Assembly (NCBI GenBank): GCA_040755295.1
Contig: JBFMBK010000010.1
Location: 42,313-106,312, forward strand
DNA: 64,000 nucleotides
Direction of reading: 5' to 3'
From: Bacillota bacterium
GTDB lineage: Bacteria > Bacillota > Desulfotomaculia > Desulfotomaculales > Ammonificaceae
This document shows positions 39,377-47,058 of the stretch, one piece after another (the stretch's first letter is position 1; each line of letters begins with the position of its first letter). The notes under the pieces were generated by a model. The model saw nothing but the letters and a program-made list of their open reading frames with translations. It did no database searches and was not told the DNA's origin. The position numbers and the translations under genes were made by a program.

Positions 39377-40952
39377 GGTACTGGTTACAGACGGGGTTGC
39401 CCCCGAAGGACTTGCGGTGCTTGAGGGGGCGCAGGACGTGGAGGTGGAGATCAGGCCGAAGATTTCTCCGGAGGAACTCTTTGAAATAATCCCGGAATAC
39501 GACGCCCTGATTGTCCGCAGTGCGACGAAGGTTACGGCAACGGTCCTGGATAAGGCGAAAAGACTTAAGATCATCGGGCGGGCCGGCGTAGGGGTCGATA
39601 ACATCGATGTCCGGTCGGCCACCGCGCGGGGGATCATCGTAGCCAACGCCCCCGGCGGAAACACCATCGCCGCCGCGGAACACACCGTAGGGATGATGCT
39701 TTCTCTTGCCCGAAACATCCCCGAAGCAAGCACCCGCATGAAGACCGGGGAATGGGACAAAAAGTCGTTCGTGGGCGTAGAGCTCCGCAACAAAACTCTA
39801 GGGGTGATCGGGATCGGCCGCATCGGGTCGGAAGTCGCAAAAAGGGCGCAGGCGATGGAAATGGAAATAATGGCATACGACCCGTACATCACCGAGGAAC
39901 GGGCCAAAGACCTGGGCGTGCGCGTGGTGCCCCTCGAGGTCCTTTTACGCGAGGCAGATTTTATAACCGTGCATATGCCTATGAGCAAGGAAAGCTACCA
40001 CTTGCTTGATAAAAAGGCGTTTGACTTAATGAAACCCGGTGTGCGCATAATCAACTGCGCCCGGGGCGGAATCATAGACGAAAACGCGCTTTACGAGGCG
40101 CTTAAATCCGGAAAAGTGGCCGGGGCGGCCCTGGACGTTTTTGAAAAGGAACCCCTTACCGAGAGCCCGCTTTTTGCCCTGCCGAACGTGGTGGTAACCC
40201 CGCATCTGGGTGCGTCAACGATTGAAGCACAGCTTGGCGTCGCGGAGGTTATCGCCGAGGAAATCCTGGTGGCCCTGCGCGGCGGTTTTGCCCGCAACGC
40301 GGTGAACGTACCGTTTGTCAGGCCGGAGGTGCTTGCGGAAATCGGGCCGTTCTTCGGCTTGGCGGAGAAGCTCGGCAGTTTTGCGGCGCAGTTGACCAGC
40401 GGAAGGATTAACCTCGTTGAAACCCGGTTCAGCGGGGAAATCGCCCGGCATGATGTCAGTTTGCTTACCACCGCGGTACTCAAGGGTGTTTTGAGCACTG
40501 CCCTGCAGGAGGCGGTTAACTTTGTCAGCGCGAGCGATGTGGCCAAAAAACGGGGGATACGGGTGACCGAAACCCGGCAGGAAGAAGAAGAGGACTACGT
40601 CAGCCTGATAAATGTGCGGGTTACGGCGCCGGAGGGCGATCACACGCTTTCAGGCACGCTTTTGCGCGGGAAGGAACCCCGGCTGGTTTCCGTCGACGGA
40701 TACCGCGTGGATGCCATACCGGAGGGATACATGCTGTTTATTCCCCACATGGACAGACCCAGGATCATCGGGCGGGTAGGGAACCTTATCGGGGCGCACG
40801 ACATCAATATCGCGTCGATGCAGGTCGGGCGAAAGGTGATTGGGGGTCCGGCGGTGATGCTGCTGGGAGTAGACAGCCCGGTACCTGCGGAAACGCTGAA
40901 GGAAATCGCCAAGGACGACGGAATTATGGAAGTAAAATTGATCAGTCTTTAG
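39369..40952 (+). CDS. serA: D-3-phosphoglycerate dehydrogenase
   Basis: The 527-residue enzyme has a catalytic domain with IGRAGVGVDNID, an NAD fold with GVIGIGRIGSEVAKRAQ (about 145-161), and catalytic motifs NCARGGIIDE and VTPHLGASTIEAQ. A long intervening domain and a C-terminal ACT domain (IIGRVGNLIGAHDINIASMQVGR) that often binds serine follow. It catalyses the first step of serine synthesis. The TTG start with GGGAGGGG upstream overlaps the aminotransferase end. Confidence 0.97.
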   Translation: MYKVLVTDGVAPEGLAVLEGAQDVEVEIRPKISPEELFEIIPEYDALIVRSATKVTATVLDKAKRLKIIGRAGVGVDNIDVRSATARGIIVANAPGGNTIAAAEHTVGMMLSLARNIPEASTRMKTGEWDKKSFVGVELRNKTLGVIGIGRIGSEVAKRAQAMEMEIMAYDPYITEERAKDLGVRVVPLEVLLREADFITVHMPMSKESYHLLDKKAFDLMKPGVRIINCARGGIIDENALYEALKSGKVAGAALDVFEKEPLTESPLFALPNVVVTPHLGASTIEAQLGVAEVIAEEILVALRGGFARNAVNVPFVRPEVLAEIGPFFGLAEKLGSFAAQLTSGRINLVETRFSGEIARHDVSLLTTAVLKGVLSTALQEAVNFVSASDVAKKRGIRVTETRQEEEEDYVSLINVRVTAPEGDHTLSGTLLRGKEPRLVSVDGYRVDAIPEGYMLFIPHMDRPRIIGRVGNLIGAHDINIASMQVGRKVIGGPAVMLLGVDSPVPAETLKEIAKDDGIMEVKLISL

Positions 40953-41036
40953 AAACCGTAGGCAGTAGATAGTAGTCAGTAGGCAGAATGGAGAAGTAAA
41001 AACAAAGGGAAAGAGCAATTTTTCTATTTCTTGATT

Positions 41037-41053
41037 CTTGGCGTTTTGGCGGT
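41037..41053. repeat. Family C half-element before serS
   Basis: CTTGGCGTTTTGGCGGT matches the right end of the 37776-38190 block. Upstream, 40960-40995 holds family B-like GTAGATAGTAGTCAGTAGG. Confidence 0.55.
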
Positions 41054-41080
41054 GGATCCTTTTTTCGGAGGGGGAAATAA

Positions 41081-42361
41081 ATGCTCGACCTTAAATTCAT
41101 CCGCCGAAATCCGGAAATCGTGCGCGAATCGCTTAAAAGGCGCGGGTACGATGAAAGGGTGGTCGAAGAAATTCTTCAGGCGGACGGCGCATGGAGGGGA
41201 AAGCTCGCGTCGCTTGAACAGCTTAAGAACCGGCGAAATACCGTATCCGAAGAAGTCGGCCGTCTGAAGAAAGCCGGGCAGGATGCGGAGGCGCTGGTGG
41301 CCGAGATGCGGGTCACGGGCGAGCAGATAAAGAAACTGGAGACCCTGGTGCGTGAACTGGAAGGCGGCATCAGGGACACCGTCCTCAGCGTTCCGAACAT
41401 CCCGCACCCGGCGGTTCCCTTCGGGCGGGACGAGAGCGAAAACCCGGAGATCAGCCGCTGGGGAACTTACCGCGATTTTAATTTCACCCCGCGGCCGCAT
41501 TGGGAGATCGGGGAAATCAACGGCATCCTCGATTTTGAACGGGGCAGCAAGGTATCAAGCGCGCGTTTCACCTTCTACCGGGGCCTGGGCTCGGCGCTCG
41601 AGCGCGCATTGATTAATTTCATGCTCGACCTTCACACCCGGGAGCACGGATACACAGAAATCTTTCCCCCTTTCCTGGTTAATTCCGCAAGCATGACGGG
41701 CACGGGTCAGCTTCCGAAGTTCGCCGAGGAGATGTTCAAGGTTGAAGGTAGGGACTATTATTTAATTCCCACGGCTGAAGTGCCGGTCACCAACCTGCAC
41801 CGGGACGAGATATTGAACGGCGGGGACCTGCCGCGGAAGTACGCGGCGTACAGCGCCTGTTTCAGGGCGGAGGCGGGAGCGGCGGGGAAGGATACAAGGG
41901 GGCTTATCAGACAGCACCAGTTCAACAAGGTGGAGCTGGTTAAGTTTTGCCGCCCGGAGCAATCCGACGAAGAGCTGGAAAAACTGCTGCGTGACGCCGA
42001 AGAGGTCCTGAGACGCCTGGAACTGCCTTACCGGGTAATAACGTTGTGCACCGGGGACCTGGGATTTGCGGCCGCGAAAACATATGACATCGAGGTCTGG
42101 CTGCCGAGTTTTGCCCTATACAGGGAAATCTCCTCCTGCTCAACCTTTACAGACTACCAGGCGCGGCGGGCAAACATCCGCTACCGGCCCGCCCCGCGGG
42201 CGAAGGCCGAGTTCGTGCATACCTTAAACGGTTCCGGTCTGGCTGTGGGACGTACGCTTGCAGCGGTGCTCGAAAATTACCAGGAAGAAGACGGATCGGT
42301 GATTGTCCCGAATGTCCTCAGGCCCTACCTCGGTGGGTTGGAACGCATAAAAACCCTCTGA
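41081..42361 (+). CDS. serS: Seryl-tRNA synthetase
   Basis: The 426-residue class II synthetase has an N-terminal coiled-coil tRNA-binding arm (about 25-105). Motif 2 is [26 protein letters not shown]. Motif 3 is [20 protein letters not shown]. It charges tRNA-Ser; three serine tRNAs lie 3-6 kb downstream. The start ATG follows GGAGGGGG. No T-box leader is visible in the short upstream region. Confidence 0.98.
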   Translation: MLDLKFIRRNPEIVRESLKRRGYDERVVEEILQADGAWRGKLASLEQLKNRRNTVSEEVGRLKKAGQDAEALVAEMRVTGEQIKKLETLVRELEGGIRDTVLSVPNIPHPAVPFGRDESENPEISRWGTYRDFNFTPRPHWEIGEINGILDFERGSKVSSARFTFYRGLGSALERALINFMLDLHTREHGYTEIFPPFLVNSASMTGTGQLPKFAEEMFKVEGRDYYLIPTAEVPVTNLHRDEILNGGDLPRKYAAYSACFRAEAGAAGKDTRGLIRQHQFNKVELVKFCRPEQSDEELEKLLRDAEEVLRRLELPYRVITLCTGDLGFAAAKTYDIEVWLPSFALYREISSCSTFTDYQARRANIRYRPAPRAKAEFVHTLNGSGLAVGRTLAAVLENYQEEDGSVIVPNVLRPYLGGLERIKTL

Positions 42362-42561
42362 TAATAACTTTTTCCGGCCCTCCGCCTTTATAAAAAAGAT
42401 GGCTCACTTCCAAAAGACTTGCTCATCTATAAGTGTTCTCCCAACATTTAATCCCGAATTGTAAGCCGATTGTAATCCCTTTTTATTCCCGGAATCGTTA
42501 TAATGGAACAAGGATCGCGGTACAAGTTTTAACTTTTTTCTTTTGGGGAGATGACGAATAA

Positions 42562-44169
42562 ATGACCCTTAAACACCTGTGCATGAAAGGGATATACATT
42601 CTGTTTCTATGTGCTGTAACGGCTGTTGCAGGGTGCGGCCGCCAGACGTCGGTGAAACCGGAAAACGGGACCGCACCGGACGAGAACCGGCAGACGCAAC
42701 AAATTCAGCCGTTGCCGGAAAAAAGGAACGAGGTAGCCGGGGTTGAGGTCATATCCGGAGGGGGAACGATCAGGGAAGGCATGCGCACCCTGGCATCGTT
42801 TACCGTCAAAGACGGGACGTTCGGTTACTCGCGGGGTCGGCTGATTTCTCCGGACGGATGCTGGATCGCCTTTGAAGCGACAAAAGAAGGCCGCACACAA
42901 GGATTGTGGGTGGCGGCGCTGGACGGTTCCGCAGGAAGACTGCTTTGCCGGGTAGGGGAGAAGGAGCACGCGGACGGGACGCTGCTGATACAAATGTTGG
43001 GATGGACAGAAGACGGCCGGGTCGTATTCACCCGCCAGGGTACGCAACCGGACGGGGAACACAAGGGACAACGCGGCATATCCTTGCGCGCGGCTTCACC
43101 GGGCGGGGGAGAAGCGCAGGAAGCGGGCTGGCTTCCCGTGGCTCACGGCACGGTCCGGCAGGTGGAGTTTTTGCCGGAAAGGGACGGCGTATTTGTCCAT
43201 GTTTCCGGGCCGGGTTCCTTGTGGCGTCTTGACGTCAACAGCGGGCAGAGGACGCTTTTGGCAGATGAGCTGCCCTCTTATGACGGTCTTTTTCTCCCGC
43301 GGTTATCTCCCGCCGGGGACTGCTTTTTATACGAATTGTACGAACAGGATAAAAAAGGCATATTCCGGCTGGGCATCGACGGCAGCGGCGAAAAAGGTGA
43401 AGAAAGACCCTTCGCGCCGAGCGGCGATAGCTGGAATTTCTACCCGCGGTTTTCTCCTGACGGCCGCCACGTCGTGTATTACGCGGCACCGCGTAAAACC
43501 GGCGCAACGGGCCTGAACGCGGGAGATTACGACCTTTCGCCGATGGAGGACGGTCCGGCGCCCGTTGCCGCCGCGGCGCATCTTGCCGATTCCGGCGGGA
43601 GGGTTATCGCCAGCCTGACCGTACCGGACGCAAAGCTCGGTAATATCGCCTGGGCGGAGGACGGCAGGCACCTCGCCTATGTCGCCGGAAGAACCGGGAG
43701 CGATAATAATTCGGAAGTGGTACCGGGCATACCGGTAATGGAGGATCAGTCGATCTGGCTTGCCGACCTGCGGGGGAAGGCCGGGAAGGTTGCCGATGTG
43801 CCCGAAGGCGGAGAAATATACATCGTCAAGATTACCGCCGATACGGTGTATTACCATGTTACGAACGGGGACAAGAGCACGCTGTGGGCAGCCCGCGAAG
43901 ACATCCGGCCGACCGAGATTACCCCGGCCGGAAGGTGGGAGTTTATTAGCCCCACGCCCTCCCTTGGCGACCGGTTCTTTCTCTGCCGGCGTACCGCAGG
44001 CGGTAAGCAGGATGTTTATCTGGTGGACGGTGACGATGCGGGCCGGATAACAGTGGACGGCAGCCCGAAAGCGGAACTCAGGACGGAGAACAAGCGGCTT
44101 ATATATGTGGCCGCACAAGACGGTGCTCAAGGCGAAAGGCTTGTGGTGTCGGAACTCGCCGTGGAGTAG
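42562..44169 (+). CDS. Beta-propeller (TolB/PD40-like) lipoprotein
   Basis: The 535-residue protein has a lipoprotein signal (about residues 9-24, lipobox VAGC, Cys near 25) and a charged low-complexity linker. Several PD40/WD-like blades follow: FSPDGRHVVYY, LSPAGDCFLYE and WAEDGRHLAYVAG. It is predicted to be anchored outside the membrane. Binding partner unknown. It starts ATG with GGGGAGA. A C-terminal relic of a related gene lies at 48612-48899. Confidence 0.82.
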   Translation: MTLKHLCMKGIYILFLCAVTAVAGCGRQTSVKPENGTAPDENRQTQQIQPLPEKRNEVAGVEVISGGGTIREGMRTLASFTVKDGTFGYSRGRLISPDGCWIAFEATKEGRTQGLWVAALDGSAGRLLCRVGEKEHADGTLLIQMLGWTEDGRVVFTRQGTQPDGEHKGQRGISLRAASPGGGEAQEAGWLPVAHGTVRQVEFLPERDGVFVHVSGPGSLWRLDVNSGQRTLLADELPSYDGLFLPRLSPAGDCFLYELYEQDKKGIFRLGIDGSGEKGEERPFAPSGDSWNFYPRFSPDGRHVVYYAAPRKTGATGLNAGDYDLSPMEDGPAPVAAAAHLADSGGRVIASLTVPDAKLGNIAWAEDGRHLAYVAGRTGSDNNSEVVPGIPVMEDQSIWLADLRGKAGKVADVPEGGEIYIVKITADTVYYHVTNGDKSTLWAAREDIRPTEITPAGRWEFISPTPSLGDRFFLCRRTAGGKQDVYLVDGDDAGRITVDGSPKAELRTENKRLIYVAAQDGAQGERLVVSELAVE

Positions 44170-44241
44170 AAACCGGAAATGCCGGGAAAGCGAGCCGCGT
44201 CCCGGGCCGCGTTCCCTTTGAGAATCAAGAGGGGGAATGAC

Positions 44242-44272
44242 GAAGAGGAAGGAGCTGGAACCCTTCCTCTTC
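44242..44272 (+). terminator. Hairpin after the propeller lipoprotein
   Basis: A perfect 11-base-pair stem GAAGAGGAAGG/CCTTCCTCTTC with a nine-base loop lies about 70 bases after the stop. The following bases (GCACGTTTATA) are only weakly T-rich. Confidence 0.5.
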
Positions 44273-44677
44273 GCACGTTTATAGGCAGTTTAACGTCGTG
44301 CCGGGGACCGTCTTTGACAGCCTTCCTTGCAATGTGCCACAGCCCGGAGCATATAGCGTTTCCTCAGCACCGCCATCCCTCCCGTTTCACATCGTGTAAC
44401 TATTTAGCCGCTTAGCGTTTCTCTGACGGAACGCGACGACCGACCTGAATAGTTACCACATCGTTGTACCGCTATTAATAATATAGGCGCTTTGACGCCT
44501 ATGATAAAGTATTTCCTTCAGGGAATATTTGTCACAAGATTTAGACTCCTTTTTATTTGAGGCTAAAGCAGCACCCGCCAAGGGTATGCGGCTTTGTGGC
44601 CGAAAAAATGCTTCTTGAACCCGCCGAGAAGGCTTGTTATAATTGTTATAACAGTTAATACGTAAAGCGGGTGGACC
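44273..44677. other. Non-coding spacer before the toxin-antitoxin pair
   Basis: No gene supported. A perfect hairpin ATAGGCG/CGCCTAT lies at 44483-44502, and TTGTTATAATTGTTATAACAGT near 44636-44656 is a palindromic AT-rich patch likely to be the operator and -10 region of the antitoxin gene. Confidence 0.45.
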
Positions 44678-44938
44678 ATGGAAATACGCAAGATTTTTCG
44701 CGCCGGGAACAGCTTTGTAATATCTCTTCCACAAAAAATTTTGCAGGAAATGAAGCTAGAGGAAGGCAGTCAGGTTGCTCTTACCGTAAACGCCGGGAAA
44801 AGGGAAATCGTTATAAAGCCTGTCGTTAACACTGCGATGACGCAGATTACCGGTGACTTTGCCAGACAGGTCGAAGCGTTCCTGGACGAGTATGCCGGGG
44901 TGTTAAAGGACTTAAAAAATGAAACCCCTGACCGTTGA
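44678..44938 (+). CDS. AbrB/MazE-type antitoxin-like protein
   Basis: The 86-residue protein begins MEIRKIFRAGNSFVISLPQK, the swapped-hairpin AbrB DNA-binding fold (residues 1-48). The Asp/Glu-rich C-terminal tail (FLDEYAGVLKDLKNE) could bind a toxin. It overlaps the downstream Doc-like gene by 20 bases. The upstream palindrome suggests autorepression. Confidence 0.8.
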   Translation: MEIRKIFRAGNSFVISLPQKILQEMKLEEGSQVALTVNAGKREIVIKPVVNTAMTQITGDFARQVEAFLDEYAGVLKDLKNETPDR

Positions 44939-45323
44939 AAAGGTACTGTACCTGCACCATCGCATTATTTCAAGAACCGGAGGTCAGCACGGCGTGCGCA
45001 TTCCGGCCTTCCTGGACAGGGCGGTCGGCCGTCCGTTCACCCAGGTGCGCGGGAGGGACGTTTATCCTTCCGACGTTGACAAGGCGGGAATACTCCTTTG
45101 CGGTCTCATTGCGGGCAGGTGCTTCCGCAACGGTAACAAACAGACCGCCGTGGCCGCGGCGCTGTTGTTTTTGGATAGTTCCGGGCTGCGCCTGAAAGAC
45201 GCCGCGGGCCTGGATGTCTTGGTTTCCGAAGTCGCGAAAGGCCGCCGCGGTTGGCGCGATGTCGCGGAATGGCTGCGGGAGCGCGCGGAGGAAAAGACAA
45301 AACCTGCCGCCGAGGAAAGTTAA
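44919..45323 (+). CDS. Doc/Fic-like death-on-curing protein with altered catalytic motif
   Basis: The 134-residue protein matches Doc: TVEKVLYLHHRIISRTGGQHGVR at the start and DVDKAGILLCGLIAGRCFRNGNKQTAVAAALLFLD in the middle. The Fic core HxFxDxNKR is here RCFRNGNKQ, so the usual catalytic His is Arg and Asp/Arg positions are Asn and Gln. It may be inactive or act differently. It overlaps the antitoxin gene. Confidence 0.82.
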   Translation: MKPLTVEKVLYLHHRIISRTGGQHGVRIPAFLDRAVGRPFTQVRGRDVYPSDVDKAGILLCGLIAGRCFRNGNKQTAVAAALLFLDSSGLRLKDAAGLDVLVSEVAKGRRGWRDVAEWLRERAEEKTKPAAEES

Positions 45324-45400
45324 GGGTTGCATGCGGCTAAGAGGGGCCGTAAGGCGCCGCGGCACTCAAAAAATTGGCTGCGGCCTTTACGAGGAGCGCA

Positions 45401-45430
45401 TTGACACCGTACAACGCCCTATGCTATATT
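45401..45430 (+). promoter_or_regulatory. Promoter of the tRNA-Ser/Arg cluster
   Basis: A perfect TTGACA (45401-45406), an 18-base spacer and TATATT (45425-45430) lie 12 bases upstream of tRNA-Ser(TGA). Confidence 0.8.
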
Positions 45431-45441
45431 TATGGTTGCAC

Positions 45442-45531
45442 GGAGGGGTGTCCGAGCGGTTGAAGGAGACGGTCTTGAAAATCGTTGAACCCTTCGTGGT
45501 TCCGTGGGTTCGAATCCCACCCCCTCCGCCA
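45442..45531 (+). tRNA. tRNA-Ser (anticodon TGA)
   Basis: Class II tRNA with acceptor GGAGGGG/CCCCTCC, anticodon loop CTTGAAA, a long variable arm (AACCCTTCGTGGTT) and an encoded CCA. Confidence 0.95.
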
Positions 45532-45535
45532 TTTG

Positions 45536-45600
45536 CGAAGTTAGAGGCCAGAGGTTGGAGGTTGGACGGCAGAGGCTGGAATTCGCGCCGCGAATTCCCT
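45536..45600. repeat. Family B repeat after tRNA-Ser(TGA)
   Basis: GAAGTTAGAGGCCAGAGG with an inner GGAATTCGCGCCGCGAATTC palindrome. Confidence 0.6.
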
Positions 45601-45618
45601 TACACGATAGGTTTAAGC

Positions 45619-45716
45619 GGAGAGATGGCCGAGCAGGTCGAAGGCGGTCGCCTGCTAAGCGACTATAGGGAGCAATAAACTCTCTATCGCGGGTTCGAAT
45701 CCCGCTCTCTCCGCCA
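45619..45716 (+). tRNA. tRNA-Ser (anticodon GCT)
   Basis: Acceptor GGAGAGA/TCTCTCC, anticodon stem GTCGC/GCGAC with loop CTGCTAA, a very long variable arm and an encoded CCA. It reads AGC/AGT codons. Confidence 0.94.
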
Positions 45717-45720
45717 TTAA

Positions 45721-45821
45721 TTCGGAAGCAAGAGGCAGGAAGTCGGAATAGAGGAAGAGACCGGCGCGGCCGGTTGTTACGAAATGATTCTTGTATCCGA
45801 TGTCTTGCCTCTGACATCTGA
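45721..45821. repeat. Family B spacer between tRNA-Ser(GCT) and tRNA-Arg(ACG)
   Basis: CGGAAGCAAGAGGCAGGAAG and ATCCGATGTCTTGCCTCTGA arms flank a core with CCGGCGCGGCCGG. It is nearly identical to the next spacer (45906-46013). Confidence 0.75.
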
Positions 45822-45824
45822 AAC

Positions 45825-45900
45825 GCGCCCGTGGCTCAATGGATAGAGCGACAGACTACGGATCTGTAGGTTGGGGGTTCGACTCCCTCCGGGCGCGCCA
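45825..45900 (+). tRNA. tRNA-Arg (anticodon ACG)
   Basis: Acceptor GCGCCCG/CGGGCGC, anticodon stem ACAGA/TCTGT with loop CTACGGA, encoded CCA. The A34 is the substrate for the TadA deaminase encoded 0.3 kb downstream. Confidence 0.95.
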
Positions 45901-45905
45901 TAAAT

Positions 45906-46013
45906 TTCGGAAGCAAGAGGCAGGAAGTCGGAGGTCGGAATAACGGATGGAACCGGTGTGGCCGGTTCCTACGAAATAATTCTTGCATCCGACATCTTGC
46001 CTCTGATATCTGA
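45906..46013. repeat. Family B spacer between the two tRNA-Arg genes
   Basis: Same layout and near-identical sequence to 45721-45821, with core CCGGTGTGGCCGG, indicating spacer duplication along with the tRNA or repeat insertion. Confidence 0.75.
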
Positions 46014-46016
46014 AAT

Positions 46017-46093
46017 GCGCCCGTAGCTCAGGAGGATAGAGCAGCGGTTTCCTAAACCGCGTGCCGGGGGTTCGAGTCCCTCCGGGCGCACCA
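46017..46093 (+). tRNA. tRNA-Arg (anticodon CCT)
   Basis: Acceptor GCGCCCG/CGGGCGC identical to the neighbouring tRNA-Arg, anticodon stem GCGGT/ACCGC with loop TTCCTAA, encoded CCA. Reads AGG. Confidence 0.95.
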
Positions 46094-46207
46094 TTTGAGA
46101 AGCTGGAAGTGAGAGGTTAGAGGTGGGAGTGTCTAAGGCAGGAATTCGCATAATGCGGATTCCTTTTTAAAGACGGCAGCCGCTCACGCGGCACTGACCG
46201 GGAAGGT

Positions 46208-46690
46208 ATGAACTTGGGTGATGGGCCGGGGTTAGAATTACACGAGGCTTTTATGCGCGAAGCCTTGAAGGAGGCCGAAAAGGCTTACGCCCTCGGAGAG
46301 GTGCCCGTAGGGGCCGTGGTGGTGGCCGACGGCGCAATTATCGCCGAGGGGCATAACCTGCGCGAAAGCGTCAACGACGCCGCGGCGCACGCCGAGATCC
46401 TCGCGATGCGGGAAGCGGCGCAAAAACGCGGTGACTGGCGGCTCGAAGACGCCACCGTTTACACCACGGTGGAGCCCTGCCCGATGTGCGCCGGCGCGCT
46501 GGTTCAGTTCCGCGTCAAGACCGTTGTATACGGTGCGGTGGACCCTAAGGCGGGGGCCGCAGGCTCGATTGTAAACCTTCTTCAAGAGCCGCGGTTCAAC
46601 CACCAGGTGGAAGTGATCCCGGGGGTACTGGAAACCCAGTGCCGGGAAATCATGCAGCGGTTCTTCCAGAACCTGCGCAAGAAAGAGTAG
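46208..46690 (+). CDS. tadA: tRNA-specific adenosine-34 deaminase
   Basis: The 160-residue cytidine-deaminase-fold protein has AAAHAEILAMREA (His and catalytic Glu) and VEPCPMCAGALVQF (PCxxC) as zinc ligands. TadA converts A34 of tRNA-Arg(ACG) to inosine; that tRNA is encoded just upstream, a fitting pairing. ATG start behind GGGAAGGT. Confidence 0.95.
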   Translation: MNLGDGPGLELHEAFMREALKEAEKAYALGEVPVGAVVVADGAIIAEGHNLRESVNDAAAHAEILAMREAAQKRGDWRLEDATVYTTVEPCPMCAGALVQFRVKTVVYGAVDPKAGAAGSIVNLLQEPRFNHQVEVIPGVLETQCREIMQRFFQNLRKKE

Positions 46691-46710
46691 TATAATTTTT
46701 AAAGCAGATT

Positions 46711-46823
46711 AACCACAGAGATACAGAGCACACGGAGGCGGAAAGCCCGAAAAGGGGTATTCATTTTATTTAATCTTGTAATTTCTGTTCTCTGTGAACT
46801 CTGAGCCTCGGTGGTGAAATTAC
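46711..46823. repeat. Family A repeat copy 5
   Basis: ACCACAGAGATACAGAGCAC and GTTCTCTGTGAACTCTGAGC arms with GTGGTGAAAT at the right end, between tadA and tRNA-Ser(CGA). Confidence 0.75.
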
Positions 46824-46834
46824 GACCATAAACC

Positions 46835-46928
46835 GGAGAGATGGCTGAGTGGTTGAAGGCGCTCGACTCGAAATCGAGTAGGCGGCCTAACAGCTGCCTC
46901 GTGGGTTCAAATCCCACTCTCTCCGCCA
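46835..46928 (+). tRNA. tRNA-Ser (anticodon CGA)
   Basis: Acceptor GGAGAGA/TCTCTCC, anticodon stem CTCGA/TCGAG with loop CTCGAAA, long variable arm and encoded CCA. It reads TCG. Confidence 0.95.
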
Positions 46929-46947
46929 GATCAATAATAACAAGACA

Positions 46948-46986
46948 AGGGGTTTCGCGGTTTTGGAAGCGAAGCCTTTATTTTTA
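46948..46986 (+). terminator. Terminator of tRNA-Ser(CGA)
   Basis: GGTTTCGC pairs with GCGAAGCC (one G-T pair) and is followed by TTTATTTTTAA. Confidence 0.7.
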
Positions 46987-46995
46987 AGCTATTGG

Positions 46996-47046
46996 TTTAC
47001 AATTTGTAAAGTATATGTTACAATTATTAAGGCAATAATGTAACAT
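46996..47046 (+). promoter_or_regulatory. Promoter with overlapping palindromic operator for the AAA ATPase gene
   Basis: TTTACA (46996-47001), a 17-base spacer and TACAAT (47019-47024) form the promoter. A near-perfect inverted repeat ATGTTACAATTATT-AAGGC-AATAATGTAACAT (47015-47046) covers the -10 and start site, 12 bases before the TTG start. This is a classic repressor position. Confidence 0.65.
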
Positions 47047-47058
47047 AGGTGAGGGAAG

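Noticed and set aside
40953..41080. T-box leader for serS
   Set aside because: Only 128 bases, filled by repeats, with no T-box sequence or terminator.
44179..44415. 78-codon ORF after the propeller lipoprotein
   Set aside because: Runs through a perfect hairpin and has no family features.
45536..46166. Repeats spaced along the tRNA cluster as a possible CRISPR array
   Set aside because: The repeats are imperfect inverted arms with tRNA genes between them, not identical direct repeats with equal spacers, and there are no cas genes.
46690..47058. SRP RNA (ffs) often found after tadA
   Set aside because: The interval holds a family A repeat, tRNA-Ser and a terminator; no SRP RNA domain could be read.
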